This document shows, one piece after another, positions 32,581-41,034 of a stretch of DNA of 64,000 nucleotides; the stretch's first letter is position 1; the number at the start of each line of letters is the position of its first letter. Below the pieces are notes generated by a model, which was not told where the DNA came from, did not search any database, and saw only the letters and a program-made list of their open reading frames with translations. The position numbers and the translations under genes are program-made. The stretch is from a virus: positions 62,001 to 126,000 of IMG/VR virus record IMGVR_UViG_3300046507_000773; one strand, 5' to 3'.

Positions 32581-34065
32581 ATGAAACAAGGTATCGTACT
32601 TTACACCGACGGTGGTGCACGACCGAACCCCGGCTTTGCTGGTTCGGGTATCCATGGCTACGTCTTCTCGGAAGAGGCGCCCAAAAAGGGAGCAGGTCAG
32701 GGTAGCAACATCTTGACTACCGAAGGTTACGTATTGAAGTCTGAAGTGCCGAACATGGCCATTCAGCCTGTCGAAGTGACGCCCCTCAATTACATTGACG
32801 GCTTCCTGTCCTTCGATCGTCCTGTCACGAACAACGTGGCAGAACTCGTGGGTGCTACCGAAGCACTCATTTACGCCAAGGAATTCGTCGTCGACCGCGT
32901 CTTGCTGCGTTGCGATAGCGAGTACGTGCGTAAGGGCCTGGAGGGTTGGATTCGTCTCTGGTCCAAGAACAACTGGATGCAACGCGACGGCGTGACTCCA
33001 GTCAAGAATAAAGAAGAATGGATTCGTCTGGACGAAGCCCGCAATCTCCTGGAAGCCCGCGGTACGGTTGTCGAAGTCAAGTGGGTCAAGGGTCACAATG
33101 ACGACTTGGGTAACGAGCTGGCTGATCGCCTGGCCACCCTGGGCGTCATGAAGTCTCGCTCCGGCGCTGGCGCATTCCGTGTCATGGAACTCTCGCCTGC
33201 CGACGGTTACTGGAAGTACGACCAGGAACGTCACCCGTTCATCGCTTCGCGTAACATCTACTTCAACACCGGCTACGGTCAGCATAAGCCTGGCACCTAC
33301 TTCACGGGCGACCATGGCACTGAAGACGACATGTTTGCTAAGCGCATCAGCGATGGTGCGTACGCCATGATCGTTCTGAAGGAACCGGACCCGGTCGTTG
33401 AAAAGGTGATTGGCATTCAGCAAGAGATGGCCGAGCACCATGAAAACCTCGTGATGATGCGACTGGACAACCTGTTCCGCGCTGACACGCACAAGGAAGT
33501 TTCGGCCTGGGGTTCGCTTGCCATGATGCGTAACGACGTCGACCGTCTCGACCTGTACTGCCTGGATCACCATCCGGAAGACCCTCGCCCGATGACGCGC
33601 GAGTTCCGTCCGGCGAAGCTGGCTTGGCGCGCAGTTGAAACCACGGCGATGTTAGAAGAGAAATTGAACGACTATCTCAGCAAGAACGGCAAAGTCGAAG
33701 CTACGGATTTGACCGCTATTCTTTATGAGACAAGCGAGAAAGCTCCGAAGAAAGGTGCTGAACTTGTAAAGACAATGAAGTTCAACTCGCAGTTCAACGT
33801 GGGCTTTGCCGCACTGCCGGTAGAAGCGCGGTTCCGTGGCCCCGATGGGGTCCTCAAGACGGCACCTGTGATCCTGTCTCTGGGCATCGACATGTTGCCC
33901 CGCAACCCGCTGAAGCGACTGGAAGAACTCATGCCGGTCGTGACGCTCATCACATGGTCGGATTCCGATGATGTCTTCCGTTACGCAACTGTTATCGAAG
34001 CTGACGGCAACGTCGGCATCTGGGCAGGTGTGTACAGTAACATCCGCGTTATCCAGAAATCTTAA
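32581..34065 (+). CDS. RNase H-type ribonuclease with long C-terminal extension
   Basis: The N-terminal 185 residues are an RNase HI domain: LYTDGGARPNPG (Asp10), NNVAELVGA (Glu88), LRCDSEY (Asp112) and GHNDDLGNELADRL (final Asp182). It would remove RNA from RNA-DNA hybrids, for example Okazaki primers. An insertion at residues 25-80 is longer than in typical bacterial enzymes. Residues about 190-494 form an additional region with no recognised motif, making the protein three times the usual size (about 155 aa). AAGGGAAA precedes ATG 32581. A hairpin and a small gene follow. Confidence 0.85.
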   Translation: MKQGIVLYTDGGARPNPGFAGSGIHGYVFSEEAPKKGAGQGSNILTTEGYVLKSEVPNMAIQPVEVTPLNYIDGFLSFDRPVTNNVAELVGATEALIYAKEFVVDRVLLRCDSEYVRKGLEGWIRLWSKNNWMQRDGVTPVKNKEEWIRLDEARNLLEARGTVVEVKWVKGHNDDLGNELADRLATLGVMKSRSGAGAFRVMELSPADGYWKYDQERHPFIASRNIYFNTGYGQHKPGTYFTGDHGTEDDMFAKRISDGAYAMIVLKEPDPVVEKVIGIQQEMAEHHENLVMMRLDNLFRADTHKEVSAWGSLAMMRNDVDRLDLYCLDHHPEDPRPMTREFRPAKLAWRAVETTAMLEEKLNDYLSKNGKVEATDLTAILYETSEKAPKKGAELVKTMKFNSQFNVGFAALPVEARFRGPDGVLKTAPVILSLGIDMLPRNPLKRLEELMPVVTLITWSDSDDVFRYATVIEADGNVGIWAGVYSNIRVIQKS

Positions 34066-34080
34066 ATCTTAACCTTAGGT

Positions 34081-34102
34081 CCCTACCCACACCAGGGTAG
34101 GG
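34081..34102 (+). terminator. Stem-loop after the RNase H gene
   Basis: CCCTACCC (34081-34088) pairs with GGGTAGGG (34095-34102) around ACACCA. There is no T-run, and the ribosome binding site of the 34116 gene follows within 5 bp, so it may be an attenuator or a processing/stability hairpin. Confidence 0.5.
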
Positions 34103-34115
34103 GTGGAGCTACTAC

Positions 34116-34538
34116 ATGAAACTGAAAAGTCTGCCGACCTCTTTTGCAGCAGGGGTGGTTTCTTTTCTGGGCAGTATCACACTGTCCACGAAAATGAAAC
34201 GTCTGGTTTTGCTGGCTTCGGTTTCGGGTCGTTTGAAAGAGCCAGCAACGTTTAATAACGAAACGTTAGCGAAGCTGAATCAGGTCATGGAAATGGGCAA
34301 GCGTGACGAAGCCCTCATGGTCCCGGTCCAGCTGAGCAAAGCAATCTGGCACGGTCAAACGTCTCTCGAAATCATCGACGACGAACCCAACAGCATCGTT
34401 GCTGACGAAGATCGCATTGTTCGAGCCGCTACGCGAATCTTTGAACGCATGCCCAAATGGTTGCGCTACGGGCCAAAAGAAGTTGTCATGCCCGATCTGA
34501 TCAAGTTACTGCGTGTCCAACCATTTGTCCTGGGCTAA
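34116..34538 (+). CDS. Unknown protein, 140 aa
   Basis: ATG 34116 lies behind GGAG. The 140-residue product has a mildly hydrophobic N-terminal 25 residues (SFAAGVVSFLGSITL), which is weak for a membrane span, then a basic helical part and a C-terminal MPKWLRYGPKEVVMP segment. It is followed by a bidirectional terminator. No family recognised. Confidence 0.55.
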   Translation: MKLKSLPTSFAAGVVSFLGSITLSTKMKRLVLLASVSGRLKEPATFNNETLAKLNQVMEMGKRDEALMVPVQLSKAIWHGQTSLEIIDDEPNSIVADEDRIVRAATRIFERMPKWLRYGPKEVVMPDLIKLLRVQPFVLG

Positions 34539-34556
34539 CATCCCGGTCGGCATACA

Positions 34557-34581
34557 GCCCCGTCCTCACAAGGGACGGGGC
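34557..34581. terminator. Bidirectional terminator between convergent genes
   Basis: GCCCCGTCC (34557-34565) pairs with GGACGGGGC (34573-34581) around TCACAAG, the same loop as at 6885-6891. Flanks are CGGCATACA and CTTTATGAC, with a further TTTATGCCG just beyond. Confidence 0.8.
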
Positions 34582-34592
34582 CTTTATGACGT

Positions 34593-35411
34593 TTATGCCG
34601 TCATCGACTTCTTGAAGTGTTCCAGCGTCTGGTTCACGGTACCGGTCAGTTCCATCATGCGGTAGTAGACCACCGAGAAGAATTCCAGTTCCGAACCCAG
34701 CTGGTAGGCGCCTTCCGAGATCGCCTTGACGACCTGCGGGGAAACCTTTTCCAGTTCGCCGCGTTCGATCTTATCGGCCAGCACCGACAGAAGCTCGACG
34801 GTTTCTTCGATCTTCTTGTTCAGCACCTTGCGGTCGACCTTGGCAAGCGAATTGTTCATGTGCTCGATGAGGCCGATGACTTCTTTCCAGTCGCCGTTAC
34901 GCTGCACCAGGTTGCCGTAGGTGGTGGTCGTGCCGGTGTCGCCTTTCTTGAAGCACTTGCCGATGTTCTCGTAGAGCTTCTCGCGTTCCTTTTCCAGGCC
35001 GCTGAAGCCGCGCTGCAGATCGCTCGAGCTCATCTGGAAGCTGTGGTCGTTGATGAGACGCGAGATGATCATCGTGTAGTCCGGCAGGTAACGATGGAAC
35101 ACGTCAGCTGCACGCTCGACTGCGGGTTTCAGAACTTCCACGTAGTCGACCAGAGGAACGGCCAGGCCGGCTGGTTTGTAGGCGGTCAGATCTGCCACAT
35201 CCAGATAGGTATGTTTCGGCAGTTCGCGCAGCAAGAAGCTTTGCTCGGAGGACAGCGAGACACCCGGTTCATTCGGCGAGAAACGACCGACGAACGACGT
35301 GATGCCTTCGGTGACCGAGGGGAAGACGCGCTTGAGCAGTCCGGCGACATCGCTGATTGCAAAAGCTTCCAGCGAGACGACTTCGCGCTGGTGGATGAGT
35401 TGTTTGTTCAT
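34593..35411 (-). CDS. Helical, highly expressed protein (inner-body or head protein candidate)
   Basis: I place the start at ATG 35411 (MNKQLIHQREVVSLEAF); a longer frame to 35465 exists but neither start has a strong ribosome binding site. The 272-residue protein is almost entirely helical, with coiled-coil character from about residue 135. The codon use is strongly optimised (CTG, ATC, AAG), pointing to an abundant product. The N-terminal SLEAF resembles the small-x-Glu cleavage sites used by T4/phiKZ-type prohead proteases, which fits a processed inner-body protein. That role is an inference. Confidence 0.5.
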   Translation of the reverse strand: MNKQLIHQREVVSLEAFAISDVAGLLKRVFPSVTEGITSFVGRFSPNEPGVSLSSEQSFLLRELPKHTYLDVADLTAYKPAGLAVPLVDYVEVLKPAVERAADVFHRYLPDYTMIISRLINDHSFQMSSSDLQRGFSGLEKEREKLYENIGKCFKKGDTGTTTTYGNLVQRNGDWKEVIGLIEHMNNSLAKVDRKVLNKKIEETVELLSVLADKIERGELEKVSPQVVKAISEGAYQLGSELEFFSVVYYRMMELTGTVNQTLEHFKKSMTA

Positions 35412-35594
35412 TGTGTTGTCCACATAGTTGGTGAAGGAAATCCCCAGGGATATCGAAGGAATCATAAACTGGTAATCACATAAAATTAAACTGAACCCTC
35501 GGATTATCTGAGAAGGTAGAGTTCGCTAACAATTTCGTCTAACTAAACTGCGTACCAAGACGGTGCGTAGCCCATCAATCAACTGGAGAAGTAA
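35412..35594. promoter_or_regulatory. Divergent intergenic region, likely promoter-bearing
   Basis: This 183-bp gap separates the minus-strand helical protein gene from the RecA-like gene. It is AT-rich around 35466-35490 (CACATAAAATTAAAC) and must hold promoters for both directions. I see no convincing host-type -35/-10 pair. A long untranslated leader precedes the GTG at 35595. Confidence 0.4.
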
Positions 35595-37142
35595 GTGTTC
35601 CAACCTCCCGCACTCCGACCCGGCTTTACGCCCGCTACTCCGATTCAGGTCATGATCAACCTGGGTTCCCTCATGGATATTCCGACCGGTACCCCTGTGA
35701 AAGGTGTCCGTGGCGAAACGATCATTAACGGCGGCCTGGGCAATCTGACCGGCGTTGTCGGCATCGGTAACAACTTCAAGTCGACTGTCCTGCACCACAT
35801 GCTCCTGACCGCCATGGGTCGCATGAAGGACTCGTTCGGTAATACCTACGACACCGAAATCAACATCCACGAAACGCACCTGCAAAAGCTCGCCGACCGC
35901 ATCGAAGAGCTGGGTGGCGAAATGGTGTTCGACACGGGTCGCTGGGTCATCACCTCCAAGAAAGAACACTCGGCCGACGAGTGGTACGACATCCTCCGCG
36001 ACTTCCTCGTGCAAAAGCCGAAGGAAAAGAAGATGATGGTCACCACGCCATTCAAGAGCCGCGACAAAGTCAACGCACTGCAAATCCTGCTACCGACCTT
36101 TACCGAGGTGGACAGCCTGTCCGAATTCGTGACGAGGAACGTCATGGAAACCCAAGCGAACAATTCGCTGGGTGACTCGGGCGCCAACATGGTCTACATG
36201 CAACAAGGCCAGCAGAAGAACCGCTTCCTGATGGAAATCCCAGCCCTGGCTGGTGCCGCTTACAACTACACGTTGATGACGGCTCACATCGGTTCCGAGT
36301 TCAACATGGACCCACGCAACCCTGCCCCGAAAAAGCTGCAGCACCTGAAGGGCGGTGTCAAGCTCAAAGGCGTGCCGGAGAAGTTCACCTTCCTGATGAA
36401 CAACTGCTGGCACTGCTACAACGCTGCTCCGCTCATCAACCAGACCACCAAGGCGCCGGAATACCCGCGTGACTCGGACGATGATCTGAAGGGCGACACT
36501 GACCTGAACGAAGTCATCGTGCGTCAGCTGCGTTCCAAGTCGGGTCCGTCGGGCATGGCAGTTACTCTCATCGTTTCGCAGACCGAAGGTGTGCTGCCGA
36601 CCCTGTCGGAGTTCCACCACTGCAAGACGAGCGAGCGTTACGGCTTCGAAGGTAACGACAAGAACTACAACATGGCACTGCGTCCGGAAGTCAAGCTGGC
36701 ACGACACACGGTGCGTGGCAAGATCGATTCCGATGCGCTGCTGCGCCGGGCAATCGAAGTGACTGCCGACATGTGCCAGATGGACCAGCTGTGGCATCAC
36801 CTCGACGAAGGTTTCCTCTGCACGCCGAAGGAACTCTACGACGACCTGATTGCCAAAGGTTATGACTGGGACATCCTGCTCAACAGCCGTCGCTGGTGGT
36901 GCTTGACGGACGATGAGCCGAACCAGTTGCCGTTCCTCTCGACCATGGACCTGCTGTACATGCGTCAAGGCACGTACCATCCGTACTGGCTGGCATCGGA
37001 CAAGCGTACTGTCTTGCCGGGCAACCGTGTTGGCGATGCAGCAGCAGAAGCGACGATCGCAATCGGCAAAGCTGCGAAGACCTCGAAAGTCGTCGTGGCA
37101 CCTGTGAAGGAAGCAAGCTATGTGGAAGTAATCGAAGCGTAA
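35595..37142 (+). CDS. RecA/UvsX-like ATPase
   Basis: Translation begins at GTG 35595 behind GGAGAAG. The 515-residue protein has a P-loop at residues 56-64 (GIGNNFKST), where Phe replaces the usual Gly before Lys. Hydrophobic strands and a TLIVSQTEG segment near residue 330 follow in the pattern of RecA-fold ATPases. Upstream residues (LGSLMDIPTG..INGGLGNLTGVVG) resemble the start of RecA/DnaB-type cores. phiKZ encodes a RecA-like protein (gp152) in a similar place near its beta-C gene, from memory. A recombinase or helicase-type role is likely. Codon use is highly optimised. A T-rich terminator follows. Confidence 0.6.
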   Translation: MFQPPALRPGFTPATPIQVMINLGSLMDIPTGTPVKGVRGETIINGGLGNLTGVVGIGNNFKSTVLHHMLLTAMGRMKDSFGNTYDTEINIHETHLQKLADRIEELGGEMVFDTGRWVITSKKEHSADEWYDILRDFLVQKPKEKKMMVTTPFKSRDKVNALQILLPTFTEVDSLSEFVTRNVMETQANNSLGDSGANMVYMQQGQQKNRFLMEIPALAGAAYNYTLMTAHIGSEFNMDPRNPAPKKLQHLKGGVKLKGVPEKFTFLMNNCWHCYNAAPLINQTTKAPEYPRDSDDDLKGDTDLNEVIVRQLRSKSGPSGMAVTLIVSQTEGVLPTLSEFHHCKTSERYGFEGNDKNYNMALRPEVKLARHTVRGKIDSDALLRRAIEVTADMCQMDQLWHHLDEGFLCTPKELYDDLIAKGYDWDILLNSRRWWCLTDDEPNQLPFLSTMDLLYMRQGTYHPYWLASDKRTVLPGNRVGDAAAEATIAIGKAAKTSKVVVAPVKEASYVEVIEA

Positions 37143-37158
37143 TCGAGCATTACGGATC

Positions 37159-37186
37159 AGCGGGGGCTTCGGCCCCTGCTTTTTCC
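37159..37186 (+). terminator. Intrinsic terminator with TTCG loop
   Basis: AGCGGGGGC pairs with GCCCCTGCT around a TTCG tetraloop (37168-37171), followed by TTTTTCC. It terminates the RecA-like gene. Confidence 0.85.
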
Positions 37187-37220
37187 GCACAACAATAATT
37201 CATTCCAAAAGGGACGTCTC

Positions 37221-37376
37221 ATGAAAATCGTTATCGCAATCGTTGTTGGTCTTGCAGTCATTTGCCTTTATAAGGCATTCAAGAATAAAAATAATTCTGC
37301 ACAGAAAGATTCGTTCAACAATTATGAGAGCGACGATGTTTCGCTCGTTGGATCACTCAATTTTGGCGACAATTAA
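37221..37376 (+). CDS. Small single-pass membrane protein, 51 aa
   Basis: ATG 37221 follows AAAAGGGA. The 51-residue product has an N-terminal transmembrane helix (residues 3-18, IVIAIVVGLAVICLYKAF), then a basic stretch and a polar acidic tail. It lies between the terminator and the 37392 gene, 15 bp upstream of the latter. No family recognised. Confidence 0.55.
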   Translation: MKIVIAIVVGLAVICLYKAFKNKNNSAQKDSFNNYESDDVSLVGSLNFGDN

Positions 37377-37391
37377 AACTCGGAGTTAGTC

Positions 37392-37865
37392 ATGGTTCAC
37401 GCGGATAACCGCTTTGCACAGCATTCGTACGTAGTCAATAACCGGCACAAAGTCTACCGTGTCAAGAATGTTCCCGGCACTTGCTGGGACCCGGTGAGTC
37501 GGAACCCTGCGTACCTGTTGGTGCTCGTCGGTCATCCGGATGAATGCGGAATCTTTGTGGAGAAAGAAGCAGGCCACAAGGACTTCAAGCAATTCGTGCA
37601 AAAGAAGGAAGAGCATACGGAAGCCACTCCGGAACTCTTCAAGAAGGGCGACACGGTACTGCACATCGCAACTGGTGGCACTTACCCGATCACGCATCTG
37701 CCGAGCGAAAACGTGCTGGAGAACAGCCGTCGGCCCGCTTACGGTTATACGTTGCCTGACGGTCGCACCTGCTGGCGTGCTCAGCATGAAATGGAAGACG
37801 GCCGGTTCACACGTGTGGACAGCAGTCTGGCCAAGCTGATGGCGGCCACGAGTTTCCAGCTCTGA
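37392..37865 (+). CDS. Unknown protein, 157 aa
   Basis: ATG 37392 has CGGAG upstream. The 157-residue protein shows a beta-rich layout (VYRVKNVPGTCWDP, AYLLVLVG, GDTVLHIATGGTYPI), which might be a small SH3-like or barrel fold, and a helical C-terminal end. No catalytic pattern visible. It is the second gene of a small cluster leading to the beta-C subunit. No family recognised. Confidence 0.55.
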   Translation: MVHADNRFAQHSYVVNNRHKVYRVKNVPGTCWDPVSRNPAYLLVLVGHPDECGIFVEKEAGHKDFKQFVQKKEEHTEATPELFKKGDTVLHIATGGTYPITHLPSENVLENSRRPAYGYTLPDGRTCWRAQHEMEDGRFTRVDSSLAKLMAATSFQL

Positions 37866-37918
37866 CTCCGAAACAGAATAACTAACGTTGCGCCAATCCT
37901 TTAACTAGGAAGGCTGCT

Positions 37919-38134
37919 GTGTTTAAGTTTATGCAAATGCTAAACGACGAAATAGGTCGTCGGGTAGTGACAGTTGTAGAAGATGTTCGCTTTGACCCTG
38001 CTGCTGGTAAGTTCCGGATTGTGCTGCTCAACTGCAAGACGCGTGAGATCCGAACCGAGTATTACTATAGCAACGAACTCAATGATCGTTTCACACGCTT
38101 TGGCGTCGTGAACTCAACCAAACAAAGGAAGTAA
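37919..38134 (+). CDS. Small basic protein, 71 aa
   Basis: Translation starts at GTG 37919 behind AGGAAGG. The 71-residue product is basic, with alternating beta strands (VVTVVEDVRFD, FRIVLLNCKTREIRTEYYY). It ends 3 bp before the next ATG. Size and charge allow a nucleic-acid-binding role, but no motif shows it. Confidence 0.55.
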   Translation: MFKFMQMLNDEIGRRVVTVVEDVRFDPAAGKFRIVLLNCKTREIRTEYYYSNELNDRFTRFGVVNSTKQRK

Positions 38135-38137
38135 ATC

Positions 38138-38536
38138 ATGTCGGAAGAAACCATCAACGCCAATGCTGACCTGCGCAAAAGCATCTCCAGCGTCTTCGCC
38201 TTTTACGCACAACCGAATCCGGATGCCTGGCTGACGATCCTGTCGCCGGTCGACCACGAGGAAATCGAAAAGGCCATGGCAAGCTGCGACGTCATGTACC
38301 AGCGCTTCGTCATCAACCGCGCCCTGCGCAATGTCCTGGGTCGTGCCCGCCTGGCTGGCATCGATACCTACAACGCCCAGTGGTGCCTGATCGAGAACGA
38401 CACCACCGATCGCTGGCTGCACCTGTTCAAGGACTCGACTGCCAAGTGCATCATCCGTCACTCGCTGTGCGGCATGAGCGCTGAAGTGAACGTCAACGCC
38501 AACCTGATCCCGCGCGAAACCGCGATGGCATTCTAA
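38138..38536 (+). CDS. Unknown, probably abundant protein, 132 aa
   Basis: The 132-residue protein starts at ATG 38138 after AAAGGAAG. It is helical at the N-terminus, with a central CDVMYQRFVINRALRNVLGR helix and a beta-rich end. Codon use is among the most optimised in the window, unlike the adjacent 71-residue and beta-C genes, so a high-level product is likely. No family recognised. Confidence 0.6.
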   Translation: MSEETINANADLRKSISSVFAFYAQPNPDAWLTILSPVDHEEIEKAMASCDVMYQRFVINRALRNVLGRARLAGIDTYNAQWCLIENDTTDRWLHLFKDSTAKCIIRHSLCGMSAEVNVNANLIPRETAMAF

Positions 38537-38612
38537 ATCCCGTGGGGTGATTGCTTTCCTGATCTTATAGTTTTCAAGATCATGCAGCAGTCACCGTCAT
38601 TGGAGAAAAGAA

Positions 38613-39296
38613 TTGAAGAACCGCAAGGAAATCGAGTCCTTCATCCTGAAGGAGATCGACGCTCTTTTGCCGGGTAGCGAGAACAACCAGATCTACAAGA
38701 ACTGGTTGGGCTCCATGTCTGACAAGGAGTTCGATGAGCTTTTGGATCGGCTCGAAAGTGAAGAGAACATTCTGCCGATTATCGCCCCCAATCTGGCTCA
38801 CACCACTGGCGGACCGAAACTGTCGGTAGCACGCAATCTTTTGATTGCAGAACGGCTTGGCCTCAAGCTGTTTGAACGGATCTGGATTGATCCGGGCAAT
38901 GGCGAACCGAAGTACCTGTCCAACGACGAGTACCTCATCATTCCGCTGCCGCTGCGTCGTCAGGCTCAGCTGCTCGTGAAGAAGATGTCGGTGCCAAAAG
39001 ACAACAAGTCCGTGAATGACTTTACCGGCCAGCCCTCAGGCAAGTCGGAAGCTTCCCGTATCTCGTATCCCGAGACGCTGGTCTTGGCTTCCTTCGGCAT
39101 GGAGCAGACGCTCACGGAACTCTTGAAGTATCGTGGTGGCGACATCGACGGCATGCGCGCCATGGATGCTTCCCTGTCCAGAACTGGTGCGGTGAGCATG
39201 AAGTCGCTCGAGCATCTTAACACGAAGCCAGAGTCGACTCGTACGCTGCACAGTCTCTTGACTGGCATGCACTACGATACGACCTTGCTGAAGTAA
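38613..39296 (+). CDS. RNA polymerase beta subunit, C-terminal fragment (phiKZ gp149-like)
   Basis: Translation begins at TTG 38613 behind GGAGAA. Residues about 105-195 follow the C-terminal clamp region of bacterial beta. YLIIPLPLRRQAQLLVKKM is followed by FTGQPSGKSEASR, matching the QQPLGGKAQFGGQR region. ISYPETLVLASFGMEQTLTELL then corresponds to [21 protein letters not shown], and GGDIDGM to the KSDDVNGR turn. It supplies the part of beta missing from the 54710 gene, about 15 kb away. Together with beta'-N it would form the phiKZ-type multisubunit polymerase, probably the virion-packaged one. The phiKZ counterpart is quoted from memory. Confidence 0.75.
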   Translation: MKNRKEIESFILKEIDALLPGSENNQIYKNWLGSMSDKEFDELLDRLESEENILPIIAPNLAHTTGGPKLSVARNLLIAERLGLKLFERIWIDPGNGEPKYLSNDEYLIIPLPLRRQAQLLVKKMSVPKDNKSVNDFTGQPSGKSEASRISYPETLVLASFGMEQTLTELLKYRGGDIDGMRAMDASLSRTGAVSMKSLEHLNTKPESTRTLHSLLTGMHYDTTLLK

Positions 39297-39306
39297 AGGA
39301 AGTTTT

Positions 39307-39807
39307 ATGTCCCAGGGCCTACCCTTAGACGAAATGAAAGTCGTGGGGGCAATCTTCCAGGAGTCGGTCAACTTCTGCCTGGATAACGCTACCACGGACG
39401 AAGAGAAGAACATCCACGAGTTCTTCCTTCACCTCATCATGGAAGTGCAGCCGGAATCGATGCTGACCAAGCAATCGGTATCGGATTTGCAATTGAAGGT
39501 GTTCAAGAACGAACATGTTCGCAACTTCATGATGCGCTTGTCGTACGTGTTCTATTCCCGCTGGGCCTCGTCGGATGAGCAGATCACCGGCCTGGCACAA
39601 AACCTTTCGCGCGGCTTTACCCAAACGCCGTACATCCAGGGGAATCAGGATGCCATGAGTAACAGTGGTGTTCCTGATGACATCATGAAGCGGATGACCA
39701 CACGTTCTGAAGCACTGGCTCGTCTCTCGGCGAACCCGTGGCTCGTTCTCGTGTGCCTGGTGCCGCTTTTCATGTCCAAAGCAACGTACGCTGCCGCTGC
39801 AGCATAA
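39307..39807 (+). CDS. Unknown protein with hydrophobic C-terminus, 166 aa
   Basis: ATG 39307 follows AAAGGAAG, 10 bp after the beta-C gene. The 166-residue protein is helical, with a striking hydrophobic C-terminal segment (about 143-160, WLVLVCLVPLFMS) ending in poly-Ala, as in tail-anchored membrane proteins. It is probably co-transcribed with beta-C; a T-run terminator follows at once. No family recognised. Confidence 0.55.
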   Translation: MSQGLPLDEMKVVGAIFQESVNFCLDNATTDEEKNIHEFFLHLIMEVQPESMLTKQSVSDLQLKVFKNEHVRNFMMRLSYVFYSRWASSDEQITGLAQNLSRGFTQTPYIQGNQDAMSNSGVPDDIMKRMTTRSEALARLSANPWLVLVCLVPLFMSKATYAAAAA

Positions 39808-39810
39808 CGG

Positions 39811-39834
39811 GGGAGCCTACGGGCTCCCTTTTTT
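39811..39834 (+). terminator. Intrinsic terminator
   Basis: GGGAGCC (39811-39817) pairs with GGCTCCC (39822-39828) and runs into TTTTTT. It closes the beta-C transcript. Confidence 0.85.
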
Positions 39835-39848
39835 GCCGATAACTCATT

Positions 39849-40604
39849 ATGACGACCAAATTCAAATACAGTGGCTTCATGGTGCCGCTGGACGTTATCC
39901 TCGATACACGTCTGGGAACCATTGCCAAGCACGACCCCGCTCTTGCTCAAGAGCTTGCTGCTTCGGATTATCGTAACCGCAAGAACGATAACTTCGGCCG
40001 CATGGACAGGAAAACGTTTGCTGAAGCGTACAAGAAGCGTGACAAGGAAACGTTGCAGCATTCTGTCGTAACTGGTATTCTGCCCGTGCTGCGAGACATC
40101 ATCCAAAGTGCAGCGCTGTCCTCCGGTCAAGATAAGAGTGTGCACCCAGAGATGCCTAAGCTCTACATCAACCTCTATCCGTACGTTCTGGACGAAGAGG
40201 AAGAAAAGGAACTGGGCATGATCCTCGTGAACCTCATCCGGACCGACAGCATCGAGATCGAACTCTTCAATGCAAGTCCTGAAGAACTGACGCCGGAGTA
40301 TTGCCTGGAGCGCTTTAACTTCATGGTGATGTACAGCGACTACAACGCCTGGATGGATTTGCACCGGTACGAACTCTTCAAGAAGAAGTACTGCCACATT
40401 GTCCTTTTCGCACCAGCGCTCTTTGACAACGAGCTGCCAAGTGAACAAGCGGTGGTGGACACGGTGAAAAGCGTCGGCCTGCATCCGCTGGAGATGCTCG
40501 AGCAGACTGCGAAAGAACTGATCGACTTGACCTTGATCGACGTCAAGTATTTCTCGATCCGGGAACTGGGCGGCATAAACGAGGACCCGCAGGTCCCCGC
40601 TTAA
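39849..40604 (+). CDS. Unknown protein, 251 aa, C-terminus read from a terminator element
   Basis: The 251-residue protein starts at ATG 39849 without a clear ribosome binding site, 15 bp after a terminator, so it may be made from a leaderless or short-leader transcript. It is soluble and helical, with an acidic EEEEKELG stretch near residue 117. The last ten or so codons (GGINEDPQVPA) are encoded by GGCATAAAC followed by a GGACC/GGTCC hairpin, exactly the sequence used elsewhere as a terminator. It is converged on by the 40606 gene with 1 bp between. No family recognised. Confidence 0.55.
   Translation: MTTKFKYSGFMVPLDVILDTRLGTIAKHDPALAQELAASDYRNRKNDNFGRMDRKTFAEAYKKRDKETLQHSVVTGILPVLRDIIQSAALSSGQDKSVHPEMPKLYINLYPYVLDEEEEKELGMILVNLIRTDSIEIELFNASPEELTPEYCLERFNFMVMYSDYNAWMDLHRYELFKKKYCHIVLFAPALFDNELPSEQAVVDTVKSVGLHPLEMLEQTAKELIDLTLIDVKYFSIRELGGINEDPQVPA
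40583..40596. terminator. Terminator-family hairpin inside the end of a gene
   Basis: GGACC (40583-40587) pairs with GGTCC (40592-40596) around CGCA, preceded by GCGGCATAAAC. It matches the hairpin at 13930-13947 but lies within the last codons of the 39849 gene. Confidence 0.55.
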
Positions 40605-40605
40605 G

Positions 40606-41034
40606 TCAGGCCACTTGCCGCGTTGCACGGCGCGCCATGAATTCCTCCATGGAGTCTTGCTGGGTGCGAATGTCCATCTCGCCCGGCACGATCGACACTG
40701 GTTCGAGGTCGTCAGGCAGCGTTGGGATTTCACGCTCCACAGGTTCACGGGACTGATAGGGTTTGGCACCACCGACGCCAGTGAGAACCTCGGCGATGAG
40801 CTTCGCAGTCTTTGCGTTCTCATTGGCAGCGCGGTCTTCGATGACCAGGCGTTTCTTGTTGATGACTTGTTTGTCGATCCCGTCCAGTGCCTTCAAGGCA
40901 TTGGAGATGTTCTTGGGATCGTTCTGCATGGGATCAATTGCCAGGAGCTGAGTTGCCAGCTTACGACGAGCGCGAAGAGTATAGTCAAGTGCTTCGTCGT
41001 CCGGGTTGATCACCGGAGCTTCTACGGTGGACAT
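40606..41034 (-). CDS. Helical protein, 142 aa
   Basis: ATG 41034 lies behind AAGGAAAC. The 142-residue acidic protein has a helical core (about 20-90) rich in Ala, Lys, Asn and Asp, with KALDGIDKQVINKKRLVIEDRAANENAK, and a Pro-rich, probably unstructured C-terminus ending in a Met/Arg-rich helix. Small helical proteins of this size include terminase small subunits and head-assembly factors, but no DNA-binding motif is clear. It is the only minus-strand gene in this stretch. Confidence 0.5.
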   Translation of the reverse strand: MSTVEAPVINPDDEALDYTLRARRKLATQLLAIDPMQNDPKNISNALKALDGIDKQVINKKRLVIEDRAANENAKTAKLIAEVLTGVGGAKPYQSREPVEREIPTLPDDLEPVSIVPGEMDIRTQQDSMEEFMARRATRQVA

